This document shows, piece by piece, positions 1-6,987 of a stretch of DNA of 6,987 bases. Numbering within the stretch: the first letter of the stretch is position 1; each line of letters begins with the position of its first letter. The stretch is from Desulfobacteraceae bacterium (lineage in GTDB: Bacteria > Desulfobacterota > Desulfobacteria > Desulfobacterales > UBA11574): the NCBI GenBank assembly GCA_029857875.1, contig JAOUGB010000121.1, forward strand, positions 1 to 6,987, written 5' to 3'. The position numbers and the translations under genes are program-made. The notes beneath the pieces are model-generated. The model worked only from the letters and a program-made list of their open reading frames with translations, was not told where the DNA came from and searched no databases.

Positions 1-1
1 A

Positions 2-3000
2 ACACAGAGTTTGTTCGACACAGAACTTGTGACCGATCCCACCAGCTTAACACGAGAAATTGTGGATGATTTCTGGAGAAAACATTTTTACAGTTTGCCA
101 ATGGAATTTATAAGTTATCTCCTAAATAAAATATCCGGACCAGAGTATTTTTTAAGGCTTCTGACAAAAAATAGAACAGCAGATATAAAAATTGTTCCTG
201 AGCTTGAAAAGCCTGATTTGACAAGCCTTGATGATTTTAGAGCGATGTTCAGAAGACTGCAAACTATTTGGCCCAACTCACGTACCCAGGTGATACATTT
301 GTTGAAAGATTCATCTCTTAGCGGATCAGTTTATGGCAGTTTGAAAGCAGTCACAATGCAAACGGGTGTTTCAAAAAGAGACCTGATGGTTGCCTCCATG
401 ATCGCATTAATGGACAAGTTTGTTGATGAAAAATCTACCGGTTTTCCATTATTTAAAGGTTTTGAAAAATTTACCGCAACCAAATTAGAAATTTCGACCC
501 GAAAAAATTGTAGACCCCTTTCACATGAATATTTTGATATCTGTGATTTACTTTACCACAAAGGGGTTTCCCTTGAATCTGAGATGGAATCATATTTGAT
601 GTATTTTAAGGCCCAGTGTTTCAAATTCACCCGGGAACAGCTTTTGGTCAGAAAAAAACAAAACAACATTCAATTTTATGACGATCTTTTAATAAAGCTT
701 AAAAATGCACTCGAAGATAATGGGGGGAAAAAGCTCGCTCAAATAATTCGGGAAAAATACAGTGCCGCCCTTGTTGATGAATTTCAGGACACGGATTCTT
801 TTCAGTATATCATTTTTACCCGGATTTTCGATTCAAAAAAGAGCATACTTTTTATGATCGGAGATCCAAAACAATCTATATACAGTTTCCGGGGAGCAGA
901 TATTTTTTCTTATATGAAAGCCGCTCGAAACACAGATTCAAAATATACTTTGATAAAAAACTGGCGATCAAATCCCAATCTGATAACCGCAGTAAATACC
1001 ATATTCTCAAATATAAATGCACCGTTTGTCTTTGATAAGATTGGGTTTGAAAAGGGTATTTCCGGAAAGAAAATCAAGTCGATGAACGAAAGATCTTTGC
1101 CAGCATTGACATTATGGTATTTGGGAGCAGATAAAAACGCCAATACAGGTAAACCTCTTAGTAAAACCGAGGCTGTGCCACTCATCGCAAGGGCGGTTTC
1201 TGGTGAAATATCCCGCCTTATCTCGGAAAATAAAAACAATCTCTCCCATGGCATTAACGCAAAAGATATTGCTGTTCTTGTAAGGACAAATCGACAGGCG
1301 CAGATAATAAAAAAGAACCTTTCATTAAAAGGTATCCCATCGGTTCTCTATCATACTGGAAACATATTCCATACCCATGAGGCAATGGAAATGGAAAAAA
1401 TTCTGTTAAGCATTGCCGAACCCGGAAACGAAAGGGCATTTAATGCTGCGGTGGTGACCGATATTTTCGGTGTTTTTGGAGAGGACCTCGATTCCATGAA
1501 TGGAGAACCGTTCTGGTTGGAAGCCAAATCCAGCAGATTCAGAGAATATTTTCGCTTATGGACACGGTATAGCTTTATCCGGATGTTTCGGCTGTTGATG
1601 GCCGAGGAAAAGGTTAGGGAACGCCTTTTGAGTTTTCCTGACGGTGAAAGGAGGCTGACCAATCTACTCCACCTGGCAGAAATTCTACATCAGGAATCGT
1701 CTGAAAAACAGCTTGGTATCACCGGTATGCTTAAATGGCTTTCAGAAAAAAGAAACGCTGAAATACCTGAATCCGAAACGCATCAACTTCGTCTTGAAAG
1801 CGATGAGCAGGCCGTAAAAATTATCACCATTCACAAAAGTAAAGGTCTTGAGTTCCCTGTTGTGTTTTGTCCCTTTGCATGGGAGGGGTCCTTAATTGAA
1901 GACCGCGAAATTCTGTTCCATGACACGGATAAAAATGAAACCCTCACTCTTGATCTTGGTTCAAAAAACTTCGGCACACACCTTGCCATTGCTCAAAATG
2001 AACGCCTGGCTGAAAACCTGAGGTTGCTTTATGTGGCAATAACACGAGCGATACATAAATGTTATCTTGTATGGGGTAGATTCAATACCGCTGAAACTTC
2101 TGCCATGGCTTATCTGTTACATTACAAAGGGCAACCAGAAGATATTTTAAGGGAAAATCTGCTGACATCTTTAAGAGAAGATGTTTTAGCAAAAAACGAA
2201 GAGGATTTGCTCCAAGACTTAAAACAGCTGTCAAACAGGTCGGAAGGGTCAATAAAAATTGTTTCGCTACCGCTTGGTGAAAGTATGGAATACTTGGCAG
2301 GTGAGGGTAATAAGGAAGAGTTGTCTTGCAGACATTTTTCAGGAAAAATTGATACCACATGGAACATTTCCAGTTTTTCACATCTTATATCACAACGGGC
2401 AATGGATAGCGAACTTCCGGATCGTGATGTATACCATGATCTGTACACACCCATAGCGGAAAGCGATTTGCAGTTATATAAAAAAGAAAACATTTTTTCA
2501 TTTCCAAAAGGTATCCGGGCCGGGATATTTTTCCATGACGTTTTTGAACATCTTGATTTTGCTGAAAGCTGTACAGAAGAAAAAATAAAATTGATATCAA
2601 ACAAATTAAAGGAATACAGATTTGAATCCAAATGGCAGCAACCTGTCTCTACAATGGTGGACAATGTTCTTTCAGTACCACTTTGCATAAACAAGACCAC
2701 TTTGATGCTTTCTTCCGTTCAATGCCGCAACAGGATCAATGAAATGGAGTTTTATTTTCCACTGAGACCTTTGTTGCCGAATCGACTCAGAAAGATATTT
2801 GCCGATTATGGCGGCATCGATCTTGTTGCTGATTTTCCGGACCGTCTTGGTAAACTCAGTTTTTCTTTAACCAAAGGTTTTATGAAAGGGTACATCGATA
2901 TGGTTTTTTATGAACAGGATCGTTTTTGGTTGGTGGACTGGAAATCGAACTTTTTAGGAAATAGCGTTGAAGAATATGACAAGAATGTTTTAAATAATGT

Positions 3001-3235
3001 GATGAGCAGGGACTTTTACATTCTGCAATATCATTTATATGTTACAGCACTTCATCAATACCTTCAGTTGATAATACCTGAATTTAGCTATGAACGACAT
3101 TTTGGCGGGGTATTTTACATCTTTATAAGAGGGGTGGACCCAGACAAAGGGCCGGAATTCGGTGTTTACAAAGATATTCCTGATGCAACTCTTGTTGATG
3201 CTCTTCTTAAGGAACTTATATTAGAAGAAAAATAA
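2..3235 (+). CDS. recB: RecBCD subunit RecB, helicase-nuclease (5'-partial)
   Basis: RecB is the 3'-5' helicase and only nuclease subunit of RecBCD, which processes double-strand breaks and helps load RecA. The open frame runs in from the left edge. The TTG at 11 is an internal leucine, because the residues around it align with E. coli RecB near residue 147. About 145 N-terminal residues, including the Walker A loop, are therefore missing. Counting that leucine as 1, visible SF1A helicase motifs are DEFQDT (256-261), GDPKQSIYSFRGAD (from 284), NWRS (from 317), TIHKSKGLEFP (from 606) and LRLLYVAITR (about 670-680). The C-terminal nuclease domain keeps H842 (FFHDVFEHLDF), D963 (GYIDMVF), and D976 and K978 (VDWKSN, where E. 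coli has DYKSN). It ends with the typical HFGGVFYIFIRGVD segment. No frameshift or internal stop is seen. The estimated full length, about 1,220 residues, is close to E. coli's 1,180. recD follows 91 bp downstream on the same strand. Identification is by recalled alignment and is firm. Confidence 0.97.
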   Translation, partial: TQSLFDTELVTDPTSLTREIVDDFWRKHFYSLPMEFISYLLNKISGPEYFLRLLTKNRTADIKIVPELEKPDLTSLDDFRAMFRRLQTIWPNSRTQVIHLLKDSSLSGSVYGSLKAVTMQTGVSKRDLMVASMIALMDKFVDEKSTGFPLFKGFEKFTATKLEISTRKNCRPLSHEYFDICDLLYHKGVSLESEMESYLMYFKAQCFKFTREQLLVRKKQNNIQFYDDLLIKLKNALEDNGGKKLAQIIREKYSAALVDEFQDTDSFQYIIFTRIFDSKKSILFMIGDPKQSIYSFRGADIFSYMKAARNTDSKYTLIKNWRSNPNLITAVNTIFSNINAPFVFDKIGFEKGISGKKIKSMNERSLPALTLWYLGADKNANTGKPLSKTEAVPLIARAVSGEISRLISENKNNLSHGINAKDIAVLVRTNRQAQIIKKNLSLKGIPSVLYHTGNIFHTHEAMEMEKILLSIAEPGNERAFNAAVVTDIFGVFGEDLDSMNGEPFWLEAKSSRFREYFRLWTRYSFIRMFRLLMAEEKVRERLLSFPDGERRLTNLLHLAEILHQESSEKQLGITGMLKWLSEKRNAEIPESETHQLRLESDEQAVKIITIHKSKGLEFPVVFCPFAWEGSLIEDREILFHDTDKNETLTLDLGSKNFGTHLAIAQNERLAENLRLLYVAITRAIHKCYLVWGRFNTAETSAMAYLLHYKGQPEDILRENLLTSLREDVLAKNEEDLLQDLKQLSNRSEGSIKIVSLPLGESMEYLAGEGNKEELSCRHFSGKIDTTWNISSFSHLISQRAMDSELPDRDVYHDLYTPIAESDLQLYKKENIFSFPKGIRAGIFFHDVFEHLDFAESCTEEKIKLISNKLKEYRFESKWQQPVSTMVDNVLSVPLCINKTTLMLSSVQCRNRINEMEFYFPLRPLLPNRLRKIFADYGGIDLVADFPDRLGKLSFSLTKGFMKGYIDMVFYEQDRFWLVDWKSNFLGNSVEEYDKNVLNNVMSRDFYILQYHLYVTALHQYLQLIIPEFSYERHFGGVFYIFIRGVDPDKGPEFGVYKDIPDATLVDALLKELILEEK

Positions 3236-3251
3236 CCCAGGGCGGATGAAC

Positions 3252-3293
3252 CGGTTCAAAATTGAAAATTGACGATTGAAAATTGACGATTAA
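3252..3293. repeat. Heptamer repeat array in the recB-recD gap
   Basis: Six consecutive 7-bp units occupy this stretch, all fitting or nearly fitting NNNTTSA. CGGTTCA at 3252 comes first. AAATTGA follows at 3259, 3266 and 3280, CGATTGA at 3273, and a decayed CGATTAA at 3287. Seen another way, a 14-bp unit, ATTGAAAATTGACG, is repeated perfectly in tandem at 3261-3274 and 3275-3288. The array starts 16 bases after the recB stop and ends about 33 bases before recD. It carries stop codons in the recD frame (3270 and 3291), so it is not coding. Its function is unknown. It resembles short tandem heptamer repeats found between genes in some bacteria. Confidence 0.85.
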
Positions 3294-3326
3294 TTTAAAC
3301 GCGTCGCCTTTTAATCAATATATTAA

Positions 3327-5198
3327 ATGAACAAAAATAATATAACCCATTTAATTGAAACAGGATATCTATCTGAAATAGACGTTCACTTTGGTAAGTT
3401 TATTACAGGTCTCGATAAAAATGATAATCCGGATATTTTTATTGCAGCTGCCCTTGTCAGCCGTGCAACCGGCGACGGAGATGGGTATCTTGACCTCAAT
3501 TCTATAACTCGAAAACCGATCCTTTCAGATATTAATGGTGAAAATAGGTTTAAAAGTCCTCAACTTTCAGAGTGGTTAAAAACTTTAAGCCAAAGCCGGG
3601 TGGTGGGAAGACCCGGTGAATTTCGTCCCCTGATACTCGACGAAAAAAACAGACTTTACCTTTATAGATATTGGGATTACGAAAACAGACTTTCAAATAC
3701 AATCAAAAGCCGTATCAAGGAAGATATTCAGGGAATAGATAGATCCATTTTAAAGGACAGCCTGAACAGGCTTTTTCCAAATAATGGGACTGATGAATTC
3801 AATTGGCACAAAGTGGCAGGGGTTATCGCTGCGTTTAAAAAGTTTTGTGTCATTACCGGAGGTCCGGGAACCGGCAAAACTTTCACAACGGCAAAAATTC
3901 TTGCTCTTCTATTAGAGTTATCCCGAAAAAATAAACTCAGTATTTTACTCGCGGCGCCCACAGGAAAAGCAGCGGCAAGAATCGGTGAATCAATTAAAGC
4001 TGCAAAAAAAACACTCAACTGCAGCGATGATATTATCGATGCCATACCTTCCGAAGCATACACGATCCATAGAATGCTGAAAACAATTCCTGGTTCTCCA
4101 TATTTTTACCATAATGCTGAAAATCCTCTCACTGCCGATATCGTAGTGGTGGATGAAGTTTCAATGGTGGATCTTGCATTGATGTTCAAACTCCTTTCAG
4201 CTGTGAAGAATGATGCCAGAATCATACTCATTGGAGACAGGGATCAGCTTGCTTCAGTGGAAGCAGGTTTTGTAATGGCAGATATCTGTGACAGGGACAA
4301 TGTCCACTTATTTTCAGAATATTTTTACAAACAGTTTGAGAAGCTAACCCAGTGTAAAATGGAAGTCTCGAGTAAGAAACTTAAAGGCAATCCGGGCCTT
4401 TATGACTGCATGGTTGTTCTAAAAAAGAGTTATCGATTTGCGGATACCAGTGGAATTGGAGAATGCAGCCGAGCTTTAAATAACGGCAAATTTGATGAAA
4501 CTTTCTCGATCCTTAAAAGCAATTCAGATCAAATTGATTGGAAAAAAATCTCAGGCCCTAACGATCTTTCAATGGCCCTTCCACAAGAAGTCATCAATGG
4601 ATATTCAGATTATCTTAATTGCCGTGATCCTCACAGAGCACTTGAGCTCTTTAATCGATTCAGGATACTCTGTGCCGTCAAATTTGGCGCATTGGGTGTT
4701 ATTGAAATAAACAGATTGACGGAGGAAATATTAAACCGGAACGACCTTATCGAACTCGATAATTTATCAACCTATCCATGGTACAGAGGAAGACCTGTTC
4801 TGATTTCGCGTAACGATTACAACTTGGAACTTTTCAATGGAGATATCGGAATCACCATGCCTGAACCGGATTCAAAAAGCAAAAATTTGTATGTTTACTT
4901 TTCAGGTATTTCCGGTAAACTCAGGCGGTTTCTTCCACATCGGCTTCCGGAACACGAAACAGCTTATGCAATGACTGTTCACAAAAGTCAGGGATCAGAG
5001 TTTGAGACGGTCCTTCTTGTTTTACCGAACCAGGATTATCCTGTATTAACTCGTGAACTGTTTTACACAGGGATTACCAGAGCCAAAAACCATATTTCGA
5101 TTTGGGGCAAAGAAGAGATCATTAAAACCACCATATTGCGTAAAATTAACCGTAACTCAGGGTTGAAGGATGCGTTGTGGGAAAATACGATAGGCTAA
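3327..5198 (+). CDS. recD: RecBCD subunit RecD, 5'-3' DNA helicase
   Basis: RecD is the fast 5'-3' motor of RecBCD and is needed for its full nuclease activity and Chi response. The 623 residues match E. coli RecD (608) end to end. An N-terminal domain (about 1-120) that in E. coli contacts the rest of the complex is followed by an SF1B helicase core. Core motifs are Walker A GGPGTGKT (178-185, Lys184), APTGKAAAR (about 213-221), Walker B VVDEVSM with Asp276 and Glu277, GDRDQLASVEAG (from 303), SYRF (from 368), TVHKSQGSEF (His552) and TGITRA with Arg585. The start is firm: TAA lies immediately before the ATG in the same frame, and the first residues align with the E. coli N-terminus. No convincing Shine-Dalgarno sequence precedes the ATG; the leader is AT-rich. 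In E. coli recB and recD overlap, whereas here a 91-bp repeat-bearing gap separates them. Co-transcription with recB is still likely. Confidence 0.97.
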   Translation: MNKNNITHLIETGYLSEIDVHFGKFITGLDKNDNPDIFIAAALVSRATGDGDGYLDLNSITRKPILSDINGENRFKSPQLSEWLKTLSQSRVVGRPGEFRPLILDEKNRLYLYRYWDYENRLSNTIKSRIKEDIQGIDRSILKDSLNRLFPNNGTDEFNWHKVAGVIAAFKKFCVITGGPGTGKTFTTAKILALLLELSRKNKLSILLAAPTGKAAARIGESIKAAKKTLNCSDDIIDAIPSEAYTIHRMLKTIPGSPYFYHNAENPLTADIVVVDEVSMVDLALMFKLLSAVKNDARIILIGDRDQLASVEAGFVMADICDRDNVHLFSEYFYKQFEKLTQCKMEVSSKKLKGNPGLYDCMVVLKKSYRFADTSGIGECSRALNNGKFDETFSILKSNSDQIDWKKISGPNDLSMALPQEVINGYSDYLNCRDPHRALELFNRFRILCAVKFGALGVIEINRLTEEILNRNDLIELDNLSTYPWYRGRPVLISRNDYNLELFNGDIGITMPEPDSKSKNLYVYFSGISGKLRRFLPHRLPEHETAYAMTVHKSQGSEFETVLLVLPNQDYPVLTRELFYTGITRAKNHISIWGKEEIIKTTILRKINRNSGLKDALWENTIG

Positions 5199-5199
5199 G

Positions 5200-5227
5200 C
5201 AGTTCAGAGTTCACGGTTCCAAGTTGA
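5200..5227. repeat. Heptamer repeat array after recD
   Basis: Four 7-bp units stand in register immediately after the recD stop codon: CAGTTCA (5200), GAGTTCA (5207), CGGTTCC (5214) and AAGTTGA (5221). They share the NNNTTSA pattern of the array in the recB-recD gap, with the third unit imperfect. The shorter and more diverged copy number makes this call weaker than the first array. No coding potential or regulatory role is evident. Confidence 0.6.
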
Positions 5228-5295
5228 ATATCCCTTTTTTTAAGAAAATAAGAAGGTCGGCAGTTCCCATCATCTCCAAACTTCTGATCCCTGGT

Positions 5296-5319
5296 CGCCT
5301 CCGGCGCCGCCAAAGGCGG
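5296..5319. other. Double GC-rich hairpin between convergent genes
   Basis: Two perfect inverted repeats abut each other: CGCC-TCC-GGCG (5296-5306) and CCGCC-AAA-GGCGG (5307-5319). An alternative outer pairing joins CGCCT (5296-5300) to AGGCG (5314-5318). The pair sits in the middle of the gap between the convergent recD and pgi ends, so it could slow polymerase or protect mRNA ends from either side. No T-tract follows on either strand, so it is not a canonical intrinsic terminator. It is flanked by direct copies of TTCTGATCC at 5282-5290 and 5342-5350, which hints at a small dispersed element. Confidence 0.5.
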
Positions 5320-5355
5320 GTAAACTTCTCACCTTCCGGCTTTCTGATCCTAATT

Positions 5356-6978
5356 TCAAAGGCTTCCGGAAAACAGCGTGTCCAGATAAAATTTAGTGAT
5401 GGGATCGACATTCTCGAAAGTATGCGACTTGTCTTGATTTTTCATGGCCATTTCTATTCGGATATCTGTGGCCAGGATTTTGCCCAGCTCCACACCGAAT
5501 TGATCAAAGGGATTTATGCCCCAGACAAAAGCTTCAAAAACCGTTTTGGCTTCATAAAAGGCAAGAAGACGACCGATGTTTTCAGGAGAGAGCTCATTTA
5601 AAAGAATGGTTGATGACGGCCGGTTTCCTGAAAAAAATTTTGCAGGATTTGCGTCTTCCTTTCCTTGGGCAAGGGCGGTAGGTTGTGCAATGAGATTTGA
5701 CCAGAGTTCTTGATGGTTGGTCACCCCTTTTGATTGGTTCTGATACTGTATATAATAGGGATCAATGACACCGATAAAATCAATGGGAAAAGGCCTACCC
5801 TGATGCGCAAGCTGAAAGAATGAATGCTGCGCATTGGTGCCCGGTTCTCCAAAAATGATACCCCCTGTTGGCTCATCCAGTGTGTTGCCGTCTTTGGTGA
5901 CGGATTTGCCGTTGCTTTCCATACTGAGTTGTTGGATATGGGCCGCGAGTTTGGAAAGCGGTGACGCATAGGGGATAATAGCTTGTGCTGGATAACCCAA
6001 GAAATTGTTGTTCCAAACCGAAATTAAAGCCGCCACGAGTGGAATATTTTTCCTTTCCGTTGCATGCCGGGCATGCAAATCCATTTCTTCAGCGCCTTTT
6101 AAGAACCGTTCAAACCGCTCATACCCGAGATAAAGGCTCAGCGGCACACCGCCTACGGCAGAGGTAACACTGTATCTTCCCCCGATGAAATCAAACATAT
6201 GAAATGAGGAAAGAACCGGGTTAGCGGGGTCATCTCCGGGAGACCCTTTGCTGGTCACCGTTACAAAATGTTTTGCGGGATCAAGACCCTTTTCTTCAAT
6301 AAAAGCGCGGACCTGATTGGCATTGGCCATGGTTTCCGCAGTGGTATAGCTTTTTGAAATGACAATCCAAAGGGTTCTTTCAACATCTATGATAGAGGCA
6401 ATCTTCCCGAAGTTATGGATGTCGACGTTTGAAAGAAACATCATTTCAATATTCTTGTCCGCCAGAAAATGGAGAGCATTGGCAACGAATTCGGTGCCAA
6501 GGTATGAGCCTCCGATTCCGATAACGACCACGGTATTAAATGGTTTCCCAGTGGATCCGGTGGTTTTTCCCTTATGAATGGCCGAAACGAATGTTTTAAT
6601 ATCGTTTCGAACTTTACGTATTGAAGGCATGACATCTTTACCGTCGACCAAAACAGGATCATTTGAAAAATTTCTTGCCGCCGTGTGAAGCGCCGGCCGA
6701 TTTTCCGTAACATTGACTTTTTCACCACTGACCATTTCGTCAAACCGCTGCTTTAGCTTTATAGATTCAGCCAATTCGATCAAGAGATCCATAGTTTTTT
6801 CATCGATTCTCTGGCGGGAAAAATCATAGAAAATTCCGGCAGCTTTTAAAGAATATTTTTCAAGACGGCTGTTGTCCGTAAGCAGGTGTTTTAAATGTTT
6901 TTCAGGGAGATTCATGATATCGGTATGTCGAATCAATCGATTCCAGGTCGGATTTTCATTGTGTTTAATCTTGGTCAT
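5356..6978 (-). CDS. pgi: Glucose-6-phosphate isomerase
   Basis: This cytoplasmic enzyme interconverts glucose 6-phosphate and fructose 6-phosphate in glycolysis and gluconeogenesis. The 540 residues are close to the 549 of E. coli and show the two-SIS-domain layout. Visible are IGIGGS (153-158), the phosphate-binding loop SKSYTTAET (208-216, SKTFTT in E. coli), and the first family signature DFIGGRYSVTSA (from 263) with Arg268. The ESNGK motif carries the catalytic base Glu354, GEPGTNAQH carries His385, and the second signature NPFDQFGVELGK ends in catalytic Lys500. These correspond to rabbit Arg272, Glu357, His388 and Lys518. The ATG at 6978-6976 is preceded by GAGGA and begins a normal N-terminus, including the conserved SGEK and TENRPALH stretch at about 84-98. 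It is convergent with recD, so it is transcribed separately. Nothing ties it functionally to the rec genes. All key residues are present, so it should be active. Confidence 0.98.
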   Translation of the reverse strand: MTKIKHNENPTWNRLIRHTDIMNLPEKHLKHLLTDNSRLEKYSLKAAGIFYDFSRQRIDEKTMDLLIELAESIKLKQRFDEMVSGEKVNVTENRPALHTAARNFSNDPVLVDGKDVMPSIRKVRNDIKTFVSAIHKGKTTGSTGKPFNTVVVIGIGGSYLGTEFVANALHFLADKNIEMMFLSNVDIHNFGKIASIIDVERTLWIVISKSYTTAETMANANQVRAFIEEKGLDPAKHFVTVTSKGSPGDDPANPVLSSFHMFDFIGGRYSVTSAVGGVPLSLYLGYERFERFLKGAEEMDLHARHATERKNIPLVAALISVWNNNFLGYPAQAIIPYASPLSKLAAHIQQLSMESNGKSVTKDGNTLDEPTGGIIFGEPGTNAQHSFFQLAHQGRPFPIDFIGVIDPYYIQYQNQSKGVTNHQELWSNLIAQPTALAQGKEDANPAKFFSGNRPSSTILLNELSPENIGRLLAFYEAKTVFEAFVWGINPFDQFGVELGKILATDIRIEMAMKNQDKSHTFENVDPITKFYLDTLFSGSL

Positions 6979-6982
6979 GCGG

Positions 6983-6987
6983 TCCTC
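6983..6987 (-). promoter_or_regulatory. Ribosome binding site of pgi
   Basis: Read on the minus strand, GAGGA lies four bases before the pgi ATG, a slightly tight but usable Shine-Dalgarno spacing. It supports the chosen start. The site touches the right edge, so any fuller purine run and the promoter lie outside the window. Confidence 0.6.

Noticed and set aside
2122..2700. A 192-codon minus-strand frame inside recB
   Set aside because: It is antisense to recB, whose frame matches the RecB family throughout this stretch, and its translation has no family-like features.
3269..3324. A recD promoter using TTGACG (3269 or 3283) as -35 and TATATT (3319-3324) as -10
   Set aside because: The spacing from TTGACG to TATATT is far too long (30 or more bases), and TTGACG is simply part of the heptamer repeat. 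No -10 match of reasonable quality lies at 16-18 bases.
5201..5241. An intrinsic terminator for recD ending in the T-run at 5235-5241
   Set aside because: The sequence before the T-run forms only a 4-bp stem with a long loop (TTCA with TGAA), too weak to call.
5211..5411. A 66-codon minus-strand frame rich in arginine
   Set aside because: It overlaps the pgi 3' end in another frame and runs through the hairpin and repeats. The arginine run comes from the GC-rich hairpin, not from protein-like composition.
5224..5601. A 125-codon open frame on the + strand after recD
   Set aside because: Most of it lies antisense to the clearly coding pgi 3' end, and the rest is repeat-rich gap. The translation shows no recognisable domain.
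1..6987. CRISPR array, tRNA or rRNA gene, insertion sequence, prophage or defence island
   Set aside because: Nearly all of the window is accounted for by three housekeeping or repair genes, and the gaps contain none of the hallmarks. RecBCD interacts with phage DNA, but its presence is not evidence of a defence island.

Overview
The window holds three genes, all apparently intact apart from one cut by the left edge. From left to right on the + strand are recB (beta subunit of the RecBCD helicase-nuclease, with its N-terminus outside the window) and recD (alpha subunit). Converging on them from the right edge, on the - strand, is pgi (glucose-6-phosphate isomerase). Coding density is high. 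The only non-coding stretches are a 91-bp gap between recB and recD, a 157-bp gap between the convergent recD and pgi ends, and a few bases upstream of pgi. No gap exceeds 300 bases.

The DNA is chromosomal in character and moderately AT-rich by eye, with pgi somewhat richer in G+C than the rec genes. The protein sequences look like those of a Gram-negative bacterium. RecB and RecD align by eye along their length with the E. coli proteins but are clearly divergent. Together with the style of the intergenic repeats, this makes a Desulfobacterota (deltaproteobacterial) source a reasonable guess. That guess rests on memory of such genomes, not on a search.

RecB and RecD would act together with RecC, which is not in this window and may lie just upstream of recB. 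The complex unwinds and degrades double-stranded DNA ends and loads RecA for recombination repair. All helicase motifs expected in the visible parts, and the RecB nuclease residues, are present, so the enzyme looks functional. pgi is a housekeeping gene of glycolysis and gluconeogenesis with no evident functional tie to the rec genes.

I found no previously undescribed system. The most interesting structure is in the two gaps. Both hold arrays of 7-bp units ending in TTGA or TTCA (consensus roughly NNNTTSA), one after recB and one directly after recD. The second gap also holds two back-to-back GC-rich hairpins between copies of a 9-bp direct repeat, which could be a fragment of a dispersed non-coding element.
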